From assembly GCA_001969505.1 (NCBI GenBank), contig LSSK01001332.1, forward strand, positions 1 through 16,012: 16,012 nucleotides of DNA, given 5' to 3'. This document shows positions 1-8,547 of the stretch, piece by piece. The notes beneath the pieces are model-generated. The model was not told where the DNA came from. It ran no database searches and saw only the letters and a list, made by a program, of their open reading frames with translations. Every line of letters starts with the position of its first letter. Positions within the stretch are counted from its first letter, which is position 1. The DNA comes from Zancudomyces culisetae (Eukaryota > Kickxellomycota > Harpellomycetes > Harpellales > Legeriomycetaceae). A program made the translations under genes and the position numbers.

Positions 1-281
1 TTGTTGCTAGTAGAGCTACTGGTGTTGTTTGTATTTCGGGAATTTAGGTTTCCAAATCCTGATAAATCAAATGCATTTGTATTACGATTCCCAGATCGAT
101 TCGTATTTGCGTTTGTTTGTAGTGTTGGTGGCTATTTTTAAATGTTGTTTATATGTCAGGTATTAGTATATTGTGTATGTGGTAGGTAATATCATATTAC
201 TAGGATATAATGGCAGTTATCTCTTGAGCAAATAAATATAGAGATTTCATACTGTTGCGCTGTTGGTTTTCCCTTTGGCAT
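1..281 (-). CDS. Probable two-exon gene, 5' part only, function unknown
   Basis: I propose a spliced start of a gene leaving the window on the left. Exon 1 runs from ATG at 281 to 201 (27 codons, beginning MPKGKPTAQQ). A 69-nt intron occupies 200 to 132, and exon 2 runs from 131 to 1 and stays open to the edge. Exon 2 has no ATG in the open frame and begins right after a TAG that doubles as a splice acceptor, so splicing is the natural reading. The donor GTAATA lies in phase 0 and keeps the frame open. Exon 2 encodes an Asn/Thr/Ser-rich stretch with small aromatic islands (AFDLSGFGNL), like disordered fungal regions. I do not recognise a family. The alternative is a chance open frame; 131 nt is short enough for that. 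Confidence 0.35.
132..200 (-). other. Probable spliceosomal intron
   Basis: On the minus strand the donor GTAATA is at 200-195, an exact TACTAAT branch-site motif is at 168-162, and the acceptor AAATAG ends at 132. The branch adenosine is about 30 nt from the acceptor and the total length is 69 nt, both typical of fungal introns. Removing it joins two open frames in phase 0. Another GT donor (GTATGA, starting near 250) would put exon 2 in a closed frame. The three long genes in the window appear intronless. Confidence 0.4.
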
Positions 282-1607
282 GGACTATTGTGTTGCATCT
301 CGGCTAACTATCAAATGTAGAGCTCATTTGCTTTTTTTTATTTATATTGTAGACTTTAGTGTTAGAAATTATTCCTTTATTTAAAAGCAAAATTAATCCA
401 GATGTGTTTTAAATTTGTAAAAACTAATAAACTGGTTATTGTTTTAACGACTAAGAACTACGGTTATCCCCGCTAACAATCCTTTTTTTAGTGAGTATTG
501 GCGTATTCAGGTTCTGTGTATATTTTTAGTTTTCTATTACTGTTTTTAATTATGATGTATTCTCTTTAAGATTAAAAAAATCCCCCTCTTTAACTATTGC
601 TTTGTCTACTAATTTTCACATATAGTAAGTTCCAAGGTACCAAAAAATCAGCAAATATGGATAAAGTATACCTAAAATAATTATTCTAACAAGAAAATTG
701 ATTAAACTCTCTTGACACTGTTTTTTTTTTCATTTTAGTTGGTCACTAGGTTACTCCGAGTTGACAGTGTAAATCACTTAATTTTACATTTCCACAAAAT
801 ATAAACATCTATTGTCGGTATTCAGGTTTAACCGCTATACTAAAGTAATATTAATTTATTGAAATTTATTTACACTTTACGTTTCGTCAACCCGTATTAT
901 CATTTTTGTCAAGCAATACTTGTGGTCATTACCAAATATACAACCAAGTTTATACTAGATAATATAATATCTGAACTGAAATCATCACAAATAAAAAAGA
1001 TTTTTACTGAATCTTTGCATAATTCTATTTCTCCTCTATAACTAAACTATTGTAATAGTTGAATACTGGCTGAGAAACAATACATTGACACCTTTCAAAG
1101 ATACAAAAGAGGTAATAGAGTATATCAAAATTGTGTAACCAAAGGGCTACACTCTTCATTATCGTAACATTCAAAAAAATTTATATATATTCAACACCTC
1201 ATCATCTTCAATATACACCTCAACAAAAATTATATTTATAGAATTATCAGTTTGTGCTTGGTGAAAGATAATGGATCATATAACACTTTGTGCTGTCAAT
1301 TTGATGAGACCTCTTAGATTATTAGCAAACCGTCTTGAAACCAACAAAATTGAATAAATTATCGGGCTGAAAATAGACCAACTTTTAACCTATCCAACAA
1401 TTTTATTCCAATCTTGAATATTTCAAATTACGCAGCAAATTACTAGCGTAACTGATGAAATAATTGGTAAGTAGATCAAAAAAATTATGAAATTGGTATA
1501 AGAGCAAAAATCCCATTATGTGGACTTGTTAATTTAAATCGCATTACTTTAATCACTAACAAACTAACATCGAAGGGAAGGAATAAGAATTAACGACTTA
1601 CGACAAA
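282..1607. other. AT-rich spacer without a supported gene
   Basis: This spacer lies between the divergent left-edge gene and the ankyrin gene, so it should hold both promoters. The longest open stretch (859-1041, +) begins with TTG, not ATG, and has no recognisable content. A TATATATA stretch sits at 1182-1189, but about 420 nt before the ankyrin ATG, too far for an ordinary core promoter unless the leader is long or spliced. Poly-T and poly-A runs (for example 721-730) are present. I see no tRNA, repeat array or transposon remnant. Confidence 0.5.
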
Positions 1608-4600
1608 ATGGATACCACAAATAACGGCAACAGTCTTTTTAACAAACTTCCAGCAAGCATCCTGTCAACCATATTTATACTTGCCCAAAATCCTCAGATA
1701 TCACTCTTGAACAAAAATGTGCACTATGCCACACAACAAGTGGACCCCACTAGCAAGTACATACTTCAATATGTTTTATCAGGTTTGGAAGGTAGACATA
1801 TGTTCAGGCTAAAAAACATACTCAAAAAACATACACGAATAAATATGAATGAAAATGTTGGAAGATTAGTTTTGAGCAAAATCAAGAATCTGGATTACGG
1901 ATTTGTTCTATTCCTGGCGTTCGATTACAAATGGAGAAATATTTTTAAAGAAATTCTAAAAATGTATGTGGTGATTGATAGGAACACTACAAAGGTTGTA
2001 TATAAGGGAACTTTATTTATGAAAGAGGATCAATATCTAGATATTGATACAAGTAAATTATTTTCAAAAGAGAATGAATCAAAAAAATCATTAACGGAAA
2101 TCAACATTTCTGACTCACTTTATATCAGGCCATTGATAACTACACAATCGAATTTGCAAAGACTATTGAACAAAATAGACACAAGTTTTGGTAATGAACA
2201 TATTGAAGGCTTGGTAGATCTCTGCTGTAGCAAAATTGAGTTTCCTAAAGGATTTTCTCGCTTTGTTGAAAGAGAGATCAGATATATTGATAGTAAAACT
2301 ATAATCTGTTGTATACCAATGTGTATATATGCAGTATGCCAATTGAATGATTCTGAACTGCTAAAAAGGGTTCTGAATATAAAAATCAAAACAAAATTTT
2401 CTGCTCAGGATGTAAAATTGATTAAAAGTAAGCATTGTGGCACGTTTTCGGATCTTGTTAGTATTGTCGGGAGGTATGCTTCGACAAATAGTCTAGATAT
2501 GCTTATTTATAAGCTGTGTTCATACTATTCAAGATATTTTGGTGGAAAGGAACTATTGCAAAATCTTAAGGATAACCTCTCTAATGATATACACCATCAA
2601 ATACTGTTCGATGAAGCGGTCCTCTATAAAAACGAGAGTTTAGTCAAAGAATATTTTTTCAAAGTGGATCCAAGTTCAGAGAATATCCAAAAAATGACAA
2701 GTATAGCGTATGTATATGGTAATGTTGATCTCATAAGACTTCTATTAAACCACAGCAATAAACTGGAGGGAGAGTTGGATGAAAATGCTTTGAGAACAGT
2801 TATAGAAAAGAAAGAATACGAATTGGTACAGGAAATTATAAAAAAGTATCCAAATACTGTGAGTGTTTCCTGTTTAGAGGAAATAGTCAAATGTGGAGAT
2901 GTCAAAACTTTCAAACTACTTATCGAAGCTGGAGTGGATTTTAATTCGCCTCATTTTCAAGGGATATTAATTGCAATCAAAAATAAAGATACAAATATGT
3001 TGCGGTTGTTATTGGAAAATGGTGCTCCGGTTGAACTAGCGAATCAGAATGTTATTGAAAATCTGTGTCGTATCAAAAATTCCGAGATAGCAGAGCGACT
3101 AAAAGAGTTCAATAAAGACAAGGCCGATTCCATAGCTTCAAGAAACGAGGATAGGGTTAGAACGAGGCTGGGATTTAGTAAAACGCTAGTTTGTCTTTTT
3201 CAAATTTGCCGAATCAATTCACATTCTATCAATAACAAAAATTTTAGATTTGGGAATATTTTTAGGCATCAGGATTCATTCGAAAGAGTAATAGCAATTA
3301 TGAATTCAAGAAGGAAAAAAGCCTTTGAATATGTAGATTCATATTACGAAAAGTATACTTATTTTGGTTGGTGTTACGGTACTAAGGATTTCTGTTATAA
3401 AAAAATATCTGAAATCATACGTTACATTGTAGAGAATGATCTGCAAAATACATTCGAGTATACTGAACATGATGAAACGAATGAGTTGGGATACGAAAAG
3501 GATGTAGAAGTGCTGAATGATTGGCATTATGAGCTAGTAAAATCAGGATTGGTTAACCTAAACTTTGAAGTTTTAAAACTGTTGATTGAATATGGAATGG
3601 ATGTTAATTCAGCTGATGGTTTAATTTTAAGAACAGCATATAAAGCAGGTGATATTGATTGGATTGATTACTTTATCAGTAAAGGCGCCAAGTTTGGTAA
3701 AGAATCGGATGGATTTATAGAGGCCTGTGAATCAGATAAGGTTGAGGTACTGGAGCACTGGATTAGAAATGGAGGTGTTGTACCCAATAATCCTGGATAT
3801 CCTTGTATTAGCATGGCGTGTTTACTAGGTAACTTTGATATGGTTAAATTATTGGTGGAAAATGGAGTTGATCTGAGTGATCCAAATCGGAATGGAGTCA
3901 GAATCGCATGTAGATTGGGTTTCAAAAGAACATTGAAATATCTATTGGATAACAATGCTGCGATAGAAGGCGTCCGTCATCATCAGTTAGAGTATGCATG
4001 CTTGACTGAAGATATTGAATTGGTAAAAATGATTCTTGACTACTATGATAGTTTAGGAGTATTAGAGAAAAAAAATCAATCATGTACAAAGGAAGGAGAA
4101 AAAGCACAAAATGATTCATTTTTGCGTCATGATAGCTTTGATCATGTCGAAAAATACAAAATTACTAAAGCCTTGCTTGAAAAGGGTGAGCCCATCCAGA
4201 ATTGCGATTTATTGGATGGGATAGAGATCGCAATTAGATTAAATAATACTGAATTGCTGAAAATACTATTAACTTGCAAGATCAGTTTCACCAACCACAC
4301 TGATATACTAAATCCTTTCATTAAAAATCATGATATCGAGGTTGTGAAACTGTTATTGGAAAATGGATTAAGTGTTCATGGAAATACAGATGTGCTGCAA
4401 ACAGCTCTCAAAGAAAAGAACGCTGAAATTATCAGGTTACTATTACTACATGGTGCAAAAATATACTGGTATTCAAAATATTTAAAGTATGTTAACCTAG
4501 ACGACATCGAAACATTACAGTTAATGTTGACTTGTTGTCCTGGTATTTGTGGTGATTCATACTTACTTCAATCTTCCATTGATAAAAACAAGATAGACGT

Positions 4601-5126
4601 TGTTAAATTGCTTTTAAAAGATACCACTACATTTTATAACTGCGAATTGGACTTCATTTACATCGCCTGTAGATCGAATAATGTGGAAATGTTAAAACTG
4701 GTATTTGAAAAGGGGGCAAAATTGGAAAATGTATGTAATAGCGGGCTGATCAAAACTATTAAAAACAACAATATAGAAATGTTGAGGATTTTACTTGAAA
4801 ATGGAGCAGAAATACAAATGGGGTTTCATAGTGGAGTCATACAAGCCTGTAAAAACAATAATCTCGAAATATTAAAATTATTGTTTGAAAAAAATCCTAA
4901 TTTGATTCTAAACAGGGATTTTGGAATCAAGGAAGCATGTCATCATAAAAATTTAGAAATGATCAAACTGTTGATAAAACATGGTGCTAATGTACATTCA
5001 TATACCGCATCTATCATGGAGGTTGCAAAAGATACAAACGATCATGACTTGATCAATTTCTGTGAGTGCAAGACAATGGTGGTCAAAAAAAGGTGGATGA
5101 AATTTCGACAACCCTCATTTTATTGA
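1608..5126 (+). CDS. F-box-like protein with degenerate ankyrin repeats
   Basis: The product is 1172 residues, intronless, and starts at an ATG with AAA before it and G after it. Residues 10-42 (LPASILSTIF, then LLNKNVHYA) match the F-box pattern: LPxxIL, a short helix, then an L-x-x-x-K-x-hydrophobic stretch. Two blocks of ankyrin-like helix pairs follow, roughly 360-480 and 645-1130. Helix 2 is well kept (VKLLLENGA, LRILLENGAEI, IKLLIKHGANV), but the TPLH of helix 1 is replaced by G-hydrophobic-x-x-AC, and the late repeats have a 30-residue period instead of 33. The middle (about 500-640) has no repeats and is rich in aromatic residues. There is no signal peptide or membrane segment, so it is likely cytosolic or nuclear. 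By family knowledge, F-box plus ankyrin suggests an SCF ubiquitin-ligase adaptor whose repeats bind targets; that function is inferred. The ankyrin call is firm, the F-box call moderate. Confidence 0.85.
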   Translation: MDTTNNGNSLFNKLPASILSTIFILAQNPQISLLNKNVHYATQQVDPTSKYILQYVLSGLEGRHMFRLKNILKKHTRINMNENVGRLVLSKIKNLDYGFVLFLAFDYKWRNIFKEILKMYVVIDRNTTKVVYKGTLFMKEDQYLDIDTSKLFSKENESKKSLTEINISDSLYIRPLITTQSNLQRLLNKIDTSFGNEHIEGLVDLCCSKIEFPKGFSRFVEREIRYIDSKTIICCIPMCIYAVCQLNDSELLKRVLNIKIKTKFSAQDVKLIKSKHCGTFSDLVSIVGRYASTNSLDMLIYKLCSYYSRYFGGKELLQNLKDNLSNDIHHQILFDEAVLYKNESLVKEYFFKVDPSSENIQKMTSIAYVYGNVDLIRLLLNHSNKLEGELDENALRTVIEKKEYELVQEIIKKYPNTVSVSCLEEIVKCGDVKTFKLLIEAGVDFNSPHFQGILIAIKNKDTNMLRLLLENGAPVELANQNVIENLCRIKNSEIAERLKEFNKDKADSIASRNEDRVRTRLGFSKTLVCLFQICRINSHSINNKNFRFGNIFRHQDSFERVIAIMNSRRKKAFEYVDSYYEKYTYFGWCYGTKDFCYKKISEIIRYIVENDLQNTFEYTEHDETNELGYEKDVEVLNDWHYELVKSGLVNLNFEVLKLLIEYGMDVNSADGLILRTAYKAGDIDWIDYFISKGAKFGKESDGFIEACESDKVEVLEHWIRNGGVVPNNPGYPCISMACLLGNFDMVKLLVENGVDLSDPNRNGVRIACRLGFKRTLKYLLDNNAAIEGVRHHQLEYACLTEDIELVKMILDYYDSLGVLEKKNQSCTKEGEKAQNDSFLRHDSFDHVEKYKITKALLEKGEPIQNCDLLDGIEIAIRLNNTELLKILLTCKISFTNHTDILNPFIKNHDIEVVKLLLENGLSVHGNTDVLQTALKEKNAEIIRLLLLHGAKIYWYSKYLKYVNLDDIETLQLMLTCCPGICGDSYLLQSSIDKNKIDVVKLLLKDTTTFYNCELDFIYIACRSNNVEMLKLVFEKGAKLENVCNSGLIKTIKNNNIEMLRILLENGAEIQMGFHSGVIQACKNNNLEILKLLFEKNPNLILNRDFGIKEACHHKNLEMIKLLIKHGANVHSYTASIMEVAKDTNDHDLINFCECKTMVVKKRWMKFRQPSFY

Positions 5127-6405
5127 GACAATTGTCTGGAATAATTACTAAACTGCTGGGTAGAATAGTAAATGGTTTTCATTTCAACGAGTACAGAAGC
5201 ATTTGAATATGTACGTTTTGACTGCAAGAGATAGATCTCAGCCCTAAAAAACGTACCTGGAACAACACAATTCAGGTAGATCTTAAGGTGGTCGTTTTTC
5301 TTGACTGTAGGATTTTTTCTTGTATATTTTGATATTTATCCAATAGAATAGCCTTAGGAAAACCAAATGATAGAAACCTCCCGAGTTACCCATAAGTTTA
5401 GCCAACTCAGTAAATTCTAATCATTTAATGTTCTAGACTATGATACAATAGGACTTTTACGAGTTAATATTTAATGAGAATAAACTACTCGGTCTCCAGT
5501 CTAAATATTTAGGTTCCCAAATAATTATATATTTACAACTCTTGGAAACTCTTGACGATTGTCTGGCATCCTTTTGGGGAGTTTTCAGTTTACACAAATA
5601 AAATTGAACTAAAACAACCCAAGATGAGTTACTTTACAAAAGTCTAAGCTATTATATTTTACTTATTAATGGTACTATTTTGTGTTATAACACGCATTCT
5701 AAAAAATTGAAACCTATTTAGTTTTTAAGAAACGGGCTAAACTATTAACCTGGAATAAATTTAAAAACAGTATATAAAAGCCTACTTTTTATTTTTATTA
5801 AGCTTTTTCACATTAATTCAAGTATTATTTTGAGCCTCCCACGTGTTTTAGAATTCATGCAAACCTACTTTTAACAGTTTTATTGACAGCTATTAATGTT
5901 ATGTTTATTTAATCTTGTGACCTCAACAAAACATTTGTCAAATTCCAACAAAAAGATACCTTCGATCCATTTTGCTAGGGGGTTGTGCTCTCAACTCTTA
6001 CCTTTTTTTGTTTGTTGATCAATAAAATCAATACATAGTTACTTTATAAAACTGATATAAACCCAAGCGTTTCCAGAGATTATTTTGATTTTAATTTGGT
6101 CTTGGAGTGAAGTTTGGATCTCGATGTACTTTAAAGAAAATAAGTGTGGCAAGGGTTATTCCAACTTCTTTTTCTGACTCCCTTTGTTTTGTAATTTCAT
6201 TGCTGATCCTGCAACTTTATCTTTTCCAACACATAATATGTGAAACTATATACTTTGGATACCCAAATAGCTCTGATTTTTTGGCGGTGCTCAGCATCTT
6301 GGTTATTTTCATAGAATAACAATTACACATATTTTTGAGGCTTATTTGTAATTCAAGCACCAACACTTTTATACTCCATTATATGTTTGAGTTTTTAATA
6401 TTTCT

Positions 6406-6434
6406 CCCCCAATATCAACCCCCCTCCCCCCTCC
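6406..6434. promoter_or_regulatory. C-rich tract with CCCCT (STRE-like) motifs
   Basis: Runs of 5, 6 and 6 cytosines (6406-6410, 6419-6424, 6426-6431) and a final CC stand out in AT-rich DNA. The complementary strand is G-rich and could form a G-quadruplex. CCCCT occurs twice; in yeasts it is the stress response element bound by Msn2/4-type zinc fingers. The tract lies about 390 nt before the glucoamylase ATG. A regulatory role is inferred. Confidence 0.3.
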
Positions 6435-6648
6435 AACATTTGCGACTCTAAGATATCGTCTGTTTGTTGTTTATTTGCTTCCCAAAAACAATCTCTATTA
6501 TTGAGAAAGCATTGATGACTCGACTCCTGGCGACGTTTTCTTGTTTTTTGGTCATGTGTTATTTGTTTTTTCAAAATTCCCAAACTAATTTCCATTGTTT
6601 TTTTTTTGATTAGAAATCCAATAGTATTGCATTAAGTGAGTGTATTTT

Positions 6649-6662
6649 TATTCACGTGAATA
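6649..6662. promoter_or_regulatory. Perfect palindrome with TCACGTGA E-box core
   Basis: TATTCACGTGAATA is a perfect 14-bp inverted repeat centred on CACGTG, about 100 nt before the TATA box and 160 nt before the glucoamylase ATG. TCACGTGA is the preferred site of bHLH or bHLH-zip dimers (the Cbf1, Pho4 and SREBP-like classes in fungi). The symmetry beyond the core and the location favour a real upstream activating or repressing site. The factor cannot be named from sequence. Confidence 0.45.
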
Positions 6663-6762
6663 TTTTATCCATGTATATTTTTGCCATAAAATTTAGTGCT
6701 AATAGTTCACCTGTAAACAACTTTAATTGCGGTTCTAAATAACACAAATAATGAATTGGCAG

Positions 6763-6770
6763 TATAAAAG
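6763..6770 (+). promoter_or_regulatory. TATA box of the glucoamylase gene
   Basis: TATAAAAG matches the TATA consensus and lies 53 nt before the ATG at 6823. With initiation 25-35 nt downstream, the leader would be only about 20-30 nt. TATA promoters are commonly associated with regulated rather than housekeeping genes in fungi. Confidence 0.55.
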
Positions 6771-6774
6771 GAAT

Positions 6775-6819
6775 ATGAAGGTACTGACAAAAACTAATGT
6801 GTGTACTATTATAATCTAA
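6775..6819 (+). other. Upstream ORF before the glucoamylase start
   Basis: An ATG at 6775 opens 14 codons (MKVLTKTNVCTIII) ending with TAA at 6817-6819, three bases before the glucoamylase ATG and in the same frame. If transcription starts upstream of 6775 this would reduce initiation at the main ATG, or allow reinitiation. If the TATA box at 6763 sets the start about 30 nt downstream, the uORF is outside the mRNA. The sequence alone does not decide. Confidence 0.25.
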
Positions 6820-6822
6820 ATA

Positions 6823-8547
6823 ATGGGAGCTAAACTTTCACTAACACTTTTGGTATTATTTCTATTTTGTATTACTCATATTTTGATTTATTTTTCCAAC
6901 TTCTATTCAGAAATTAGATTTCAAAATGCAGTTGGAATAGCAATATCAAGAATATTCGATACTGGTAGGCCGGGCGAGATTCACACTCTTAAGGAGCTGG
7001 AGTTTGAGGAATGGATCGTATGGCAGTATAAAAAATCCATTTCAAAGCTAAAATCTAATCTGAACTTGTACAAATCCAACAAATTTGTTCAAAGGGGCGC
7101 AATCTGTGCCTCGCCTTCAAAGTCGGAGCCCGATTATTTCTACCATTGGACCCGGGATAGCGCCTTGACTATCTCTTATATTATTTTTGCGATGGAAAAC
7201 TCCATTGACTCTGAATCACTTTACTATTCTAAGCATTCTTCCAGTCATAAAGATCAATCTTTCTTGGCAAATCCACCTTCAACAAAAGAGGATTTCCACT
7301 CCTTTGTCAATCACTATATTAATTTTACAAACTATCTTGTCAAATACAAGAGGCACCCAGTCGGAGATTTGGGTGAACCAAAATTCTATATGAACGGCGA
7401 ACTATTTCTTAAATCTTGGGGTCGTCCGCAAAACGACGGGCCTGCGCTTCGGTCTATTGCAAACATCCAGTACATTAATTTCCTGTTTTCCAACAGAGAT
7501 CGTTTAGGAAAGTCACATGGTGCGATTGTCGGTTTTTTGACGAATTTTTTATTATGCGACGATTGCGTTTTGTCACAAGATCTCAAATACTTGTCTTCGC
7601 ACTATTTGGATCCCAGTTTTGATATTTGGGAAGAAGTTTGTGGAACTCATTTTTACAACGTTCTAGTTACTTCAAAAGCATTTGAAATGGCTTCACAGCT
7701 GTACTTGGATGTTCTGAATAACCGAATAAAGTCGAAAAAATATCACATTCTGCGTGATAAGCTGTTAAAAATTGCTTCAAATAATTTTTGGAACAACTCA
7801 TCGTCGTTGATCATGTCTACAATAGATTACAAGAAGGGAATATACAAATCTCACGATTTTCTCGATACTCAGACCATTCTAGCGTGGATCCACACTTTCA
7901 ACTCTGATTCCTTTTTTGTTAAAGATGCTGGTCTGCTTTCAAAAACGCTAACCACACTGGTAAAGCTTTTGGCTATTTACAAGGATTTGTACCCAATAAA
8001 CTACTCTGACCGTAATGCCCCTGGAGTTGCTGTCGGTAGATACCCTGGCGATAAGTATAATGGCTATAATAGCCATAGTTTGGGCAATCCATGGCCATTG
8101 CTGACCTGTAGTATTGCAGAGTTTTACTACAAGCTCGTCATTTCGTCCATCCATGCTCGAAAACTTGTCGTTGACCCTTCACTGAGCGAATTTTTACTTT
8201 ACAGTCAAAATCTGCTATACTCAGCTAGCCCATACGATACTTTATTGTATAAAGTAGACCCGCTGCATGGTATCACCAACAAAGCACTTTCCTCTGTATA
8301 TATTATACGCTACGAGTTGGAGCCGCAGCGTTTATTAGATATCCTATCACTGCTTATTCATTCTGCAGACCTATTTGCCAAGCGAGTCAAGTTTCACTCA
8401 CCTTCTGAAGGATTTATGAATGAGCAATGGGATAGGTATACTGGCTTCCACACCGGAGCCCCTGATCTTACATGGAGCTATACTGCGTTTTTATCTATGA
8501 TTGACAATAGACGTATTGCTAAATCACTCCTAGATTCAATTTCCTGA
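6823..8547 (+). CDS. GH15 glucoamylase (glucan 1,4-alpha-glucosidase)
   Basis: This 574-residue protein should release beta-D-glucose from non-reducing ends of alpha-1,4-glucans (starch, glycogen, maltodextrin). The whole GH15 (alpha/alpha)6 barrel is visible: ASPSKSEPDYFYHWTRDSAL at 96-115 with the subsite residues W109, R111 and D112; GRPQNDGPALR at 200-210; FDIWEEV at 266-272 with the predicted general acid E270 and E271; GRYPGDKYNG and GNPW at 405-424; and NEQWD at 533-537 with the general base E534. Both catalytic glutamates are present, so it should be active. Residues 5-25 are strongly hydrophobic: a signal peptide or, given the length and lack of a clear cleavage site, a signal anchor. 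Sequons occur at N167, N324, N325 and N393, fitting the secretory route. No CBM20 or CBM21 starch-binding module follows; the domain fills the protein, as in yeast Sga1. The ATG has A at -3. Confidence 0.95.
   Translation: MGAKLSLTLLVLFLFCITHILIYFSNFYSEIRFQNAVGIAISRIFDTGRPGEIHTLKELEFEEWIVWQYKKSISKLKSNLNLYKSNKFVQRGAICASPSKSEPDYFYHWTRDSALTISYIIFAMENSIDSESLYYSKHSSSHKDQSFLANPPSTKEDFHSFVNHYINFTNYLVKYKRHPVGDLGEPKFYMNGELFLKSWGRPQNDGPALRSIANIQYINFLFSNRDRLGKSHGAIVGFLTNFLLCDDCVLSQDLKYLSSHYLDPSFDIWEEVCGTHFYNVLVTSKAFEMASQLYLDVLNNRIKSKKYHILRDKLLKIASNNFWNNSSSLIMSTIDYKKGIYKSHDFLDTQTILAWIHTFNSDSFFVKDAGLLSKTLTTLVKLLAIYKDLYPINYSDRNAPGVAVGRYPGDKYNGYNSHSLGNPWPLLTCSIAEFYYKLVISSIHARKLVVDPSLSEFLLYSQNLLYSASPYDTLLYKVDPLHGITNKALSSVYIIRYELEPQRLLDILSLLIHSADLFAKRVKFHSPSEGFMNEQWDRYTGFHTGAPDLTWSYTAFLSMIDNRRIAKSLLDSIS

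Larger units (their letters stand above)
5127..6822. other. Long spacer with the glucoamylase promoter
   Basis: About 1.7 kb lies between two genes in the same direction. The left part should hold the ankyrin 3' UTR: a 12-bp perfect palindrome (AGACAATTGTCT) sits at 5126-5137 on the stop codon, and AATAAA occurs at 5479-5484. The right part carries promoter elements listed separately. A second CACGTG is at 5840-5845. An open frame at 6107-6319 (+) begins with GTG and is not credible in a eukaryote. An ATG-initiated 66-codon frame at 6595-6395 (-) is discussed in the findings but not called. Confidence 0.5.

Noticed and set aside
201-300. Alternative donor GTATGA (minus strand, about 250) for the left-edge intron
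   Set aside because: It is a good donor by sequence but puts exon 2 in frames that stop before the window edge.
859-1041. 60-codon open frame on the plus strand
   Set aside because: It begins with TTG, not ATG, has chance AT-rich composition and no recognisable motif.
2120-4119. Four minus-strand open frames of 62-96 codons inside the ankyrin gene
   Set aside because: They are antisense shadows of the long, repeat-conserved plus-strand frame.
6107-6319. 70-codon hydrophobic open frame on the plus strand
   Set aside because: It begins with GTG, which is not a normal eukaryotic start; T-rich DNA gives hydrophobic chance frames.
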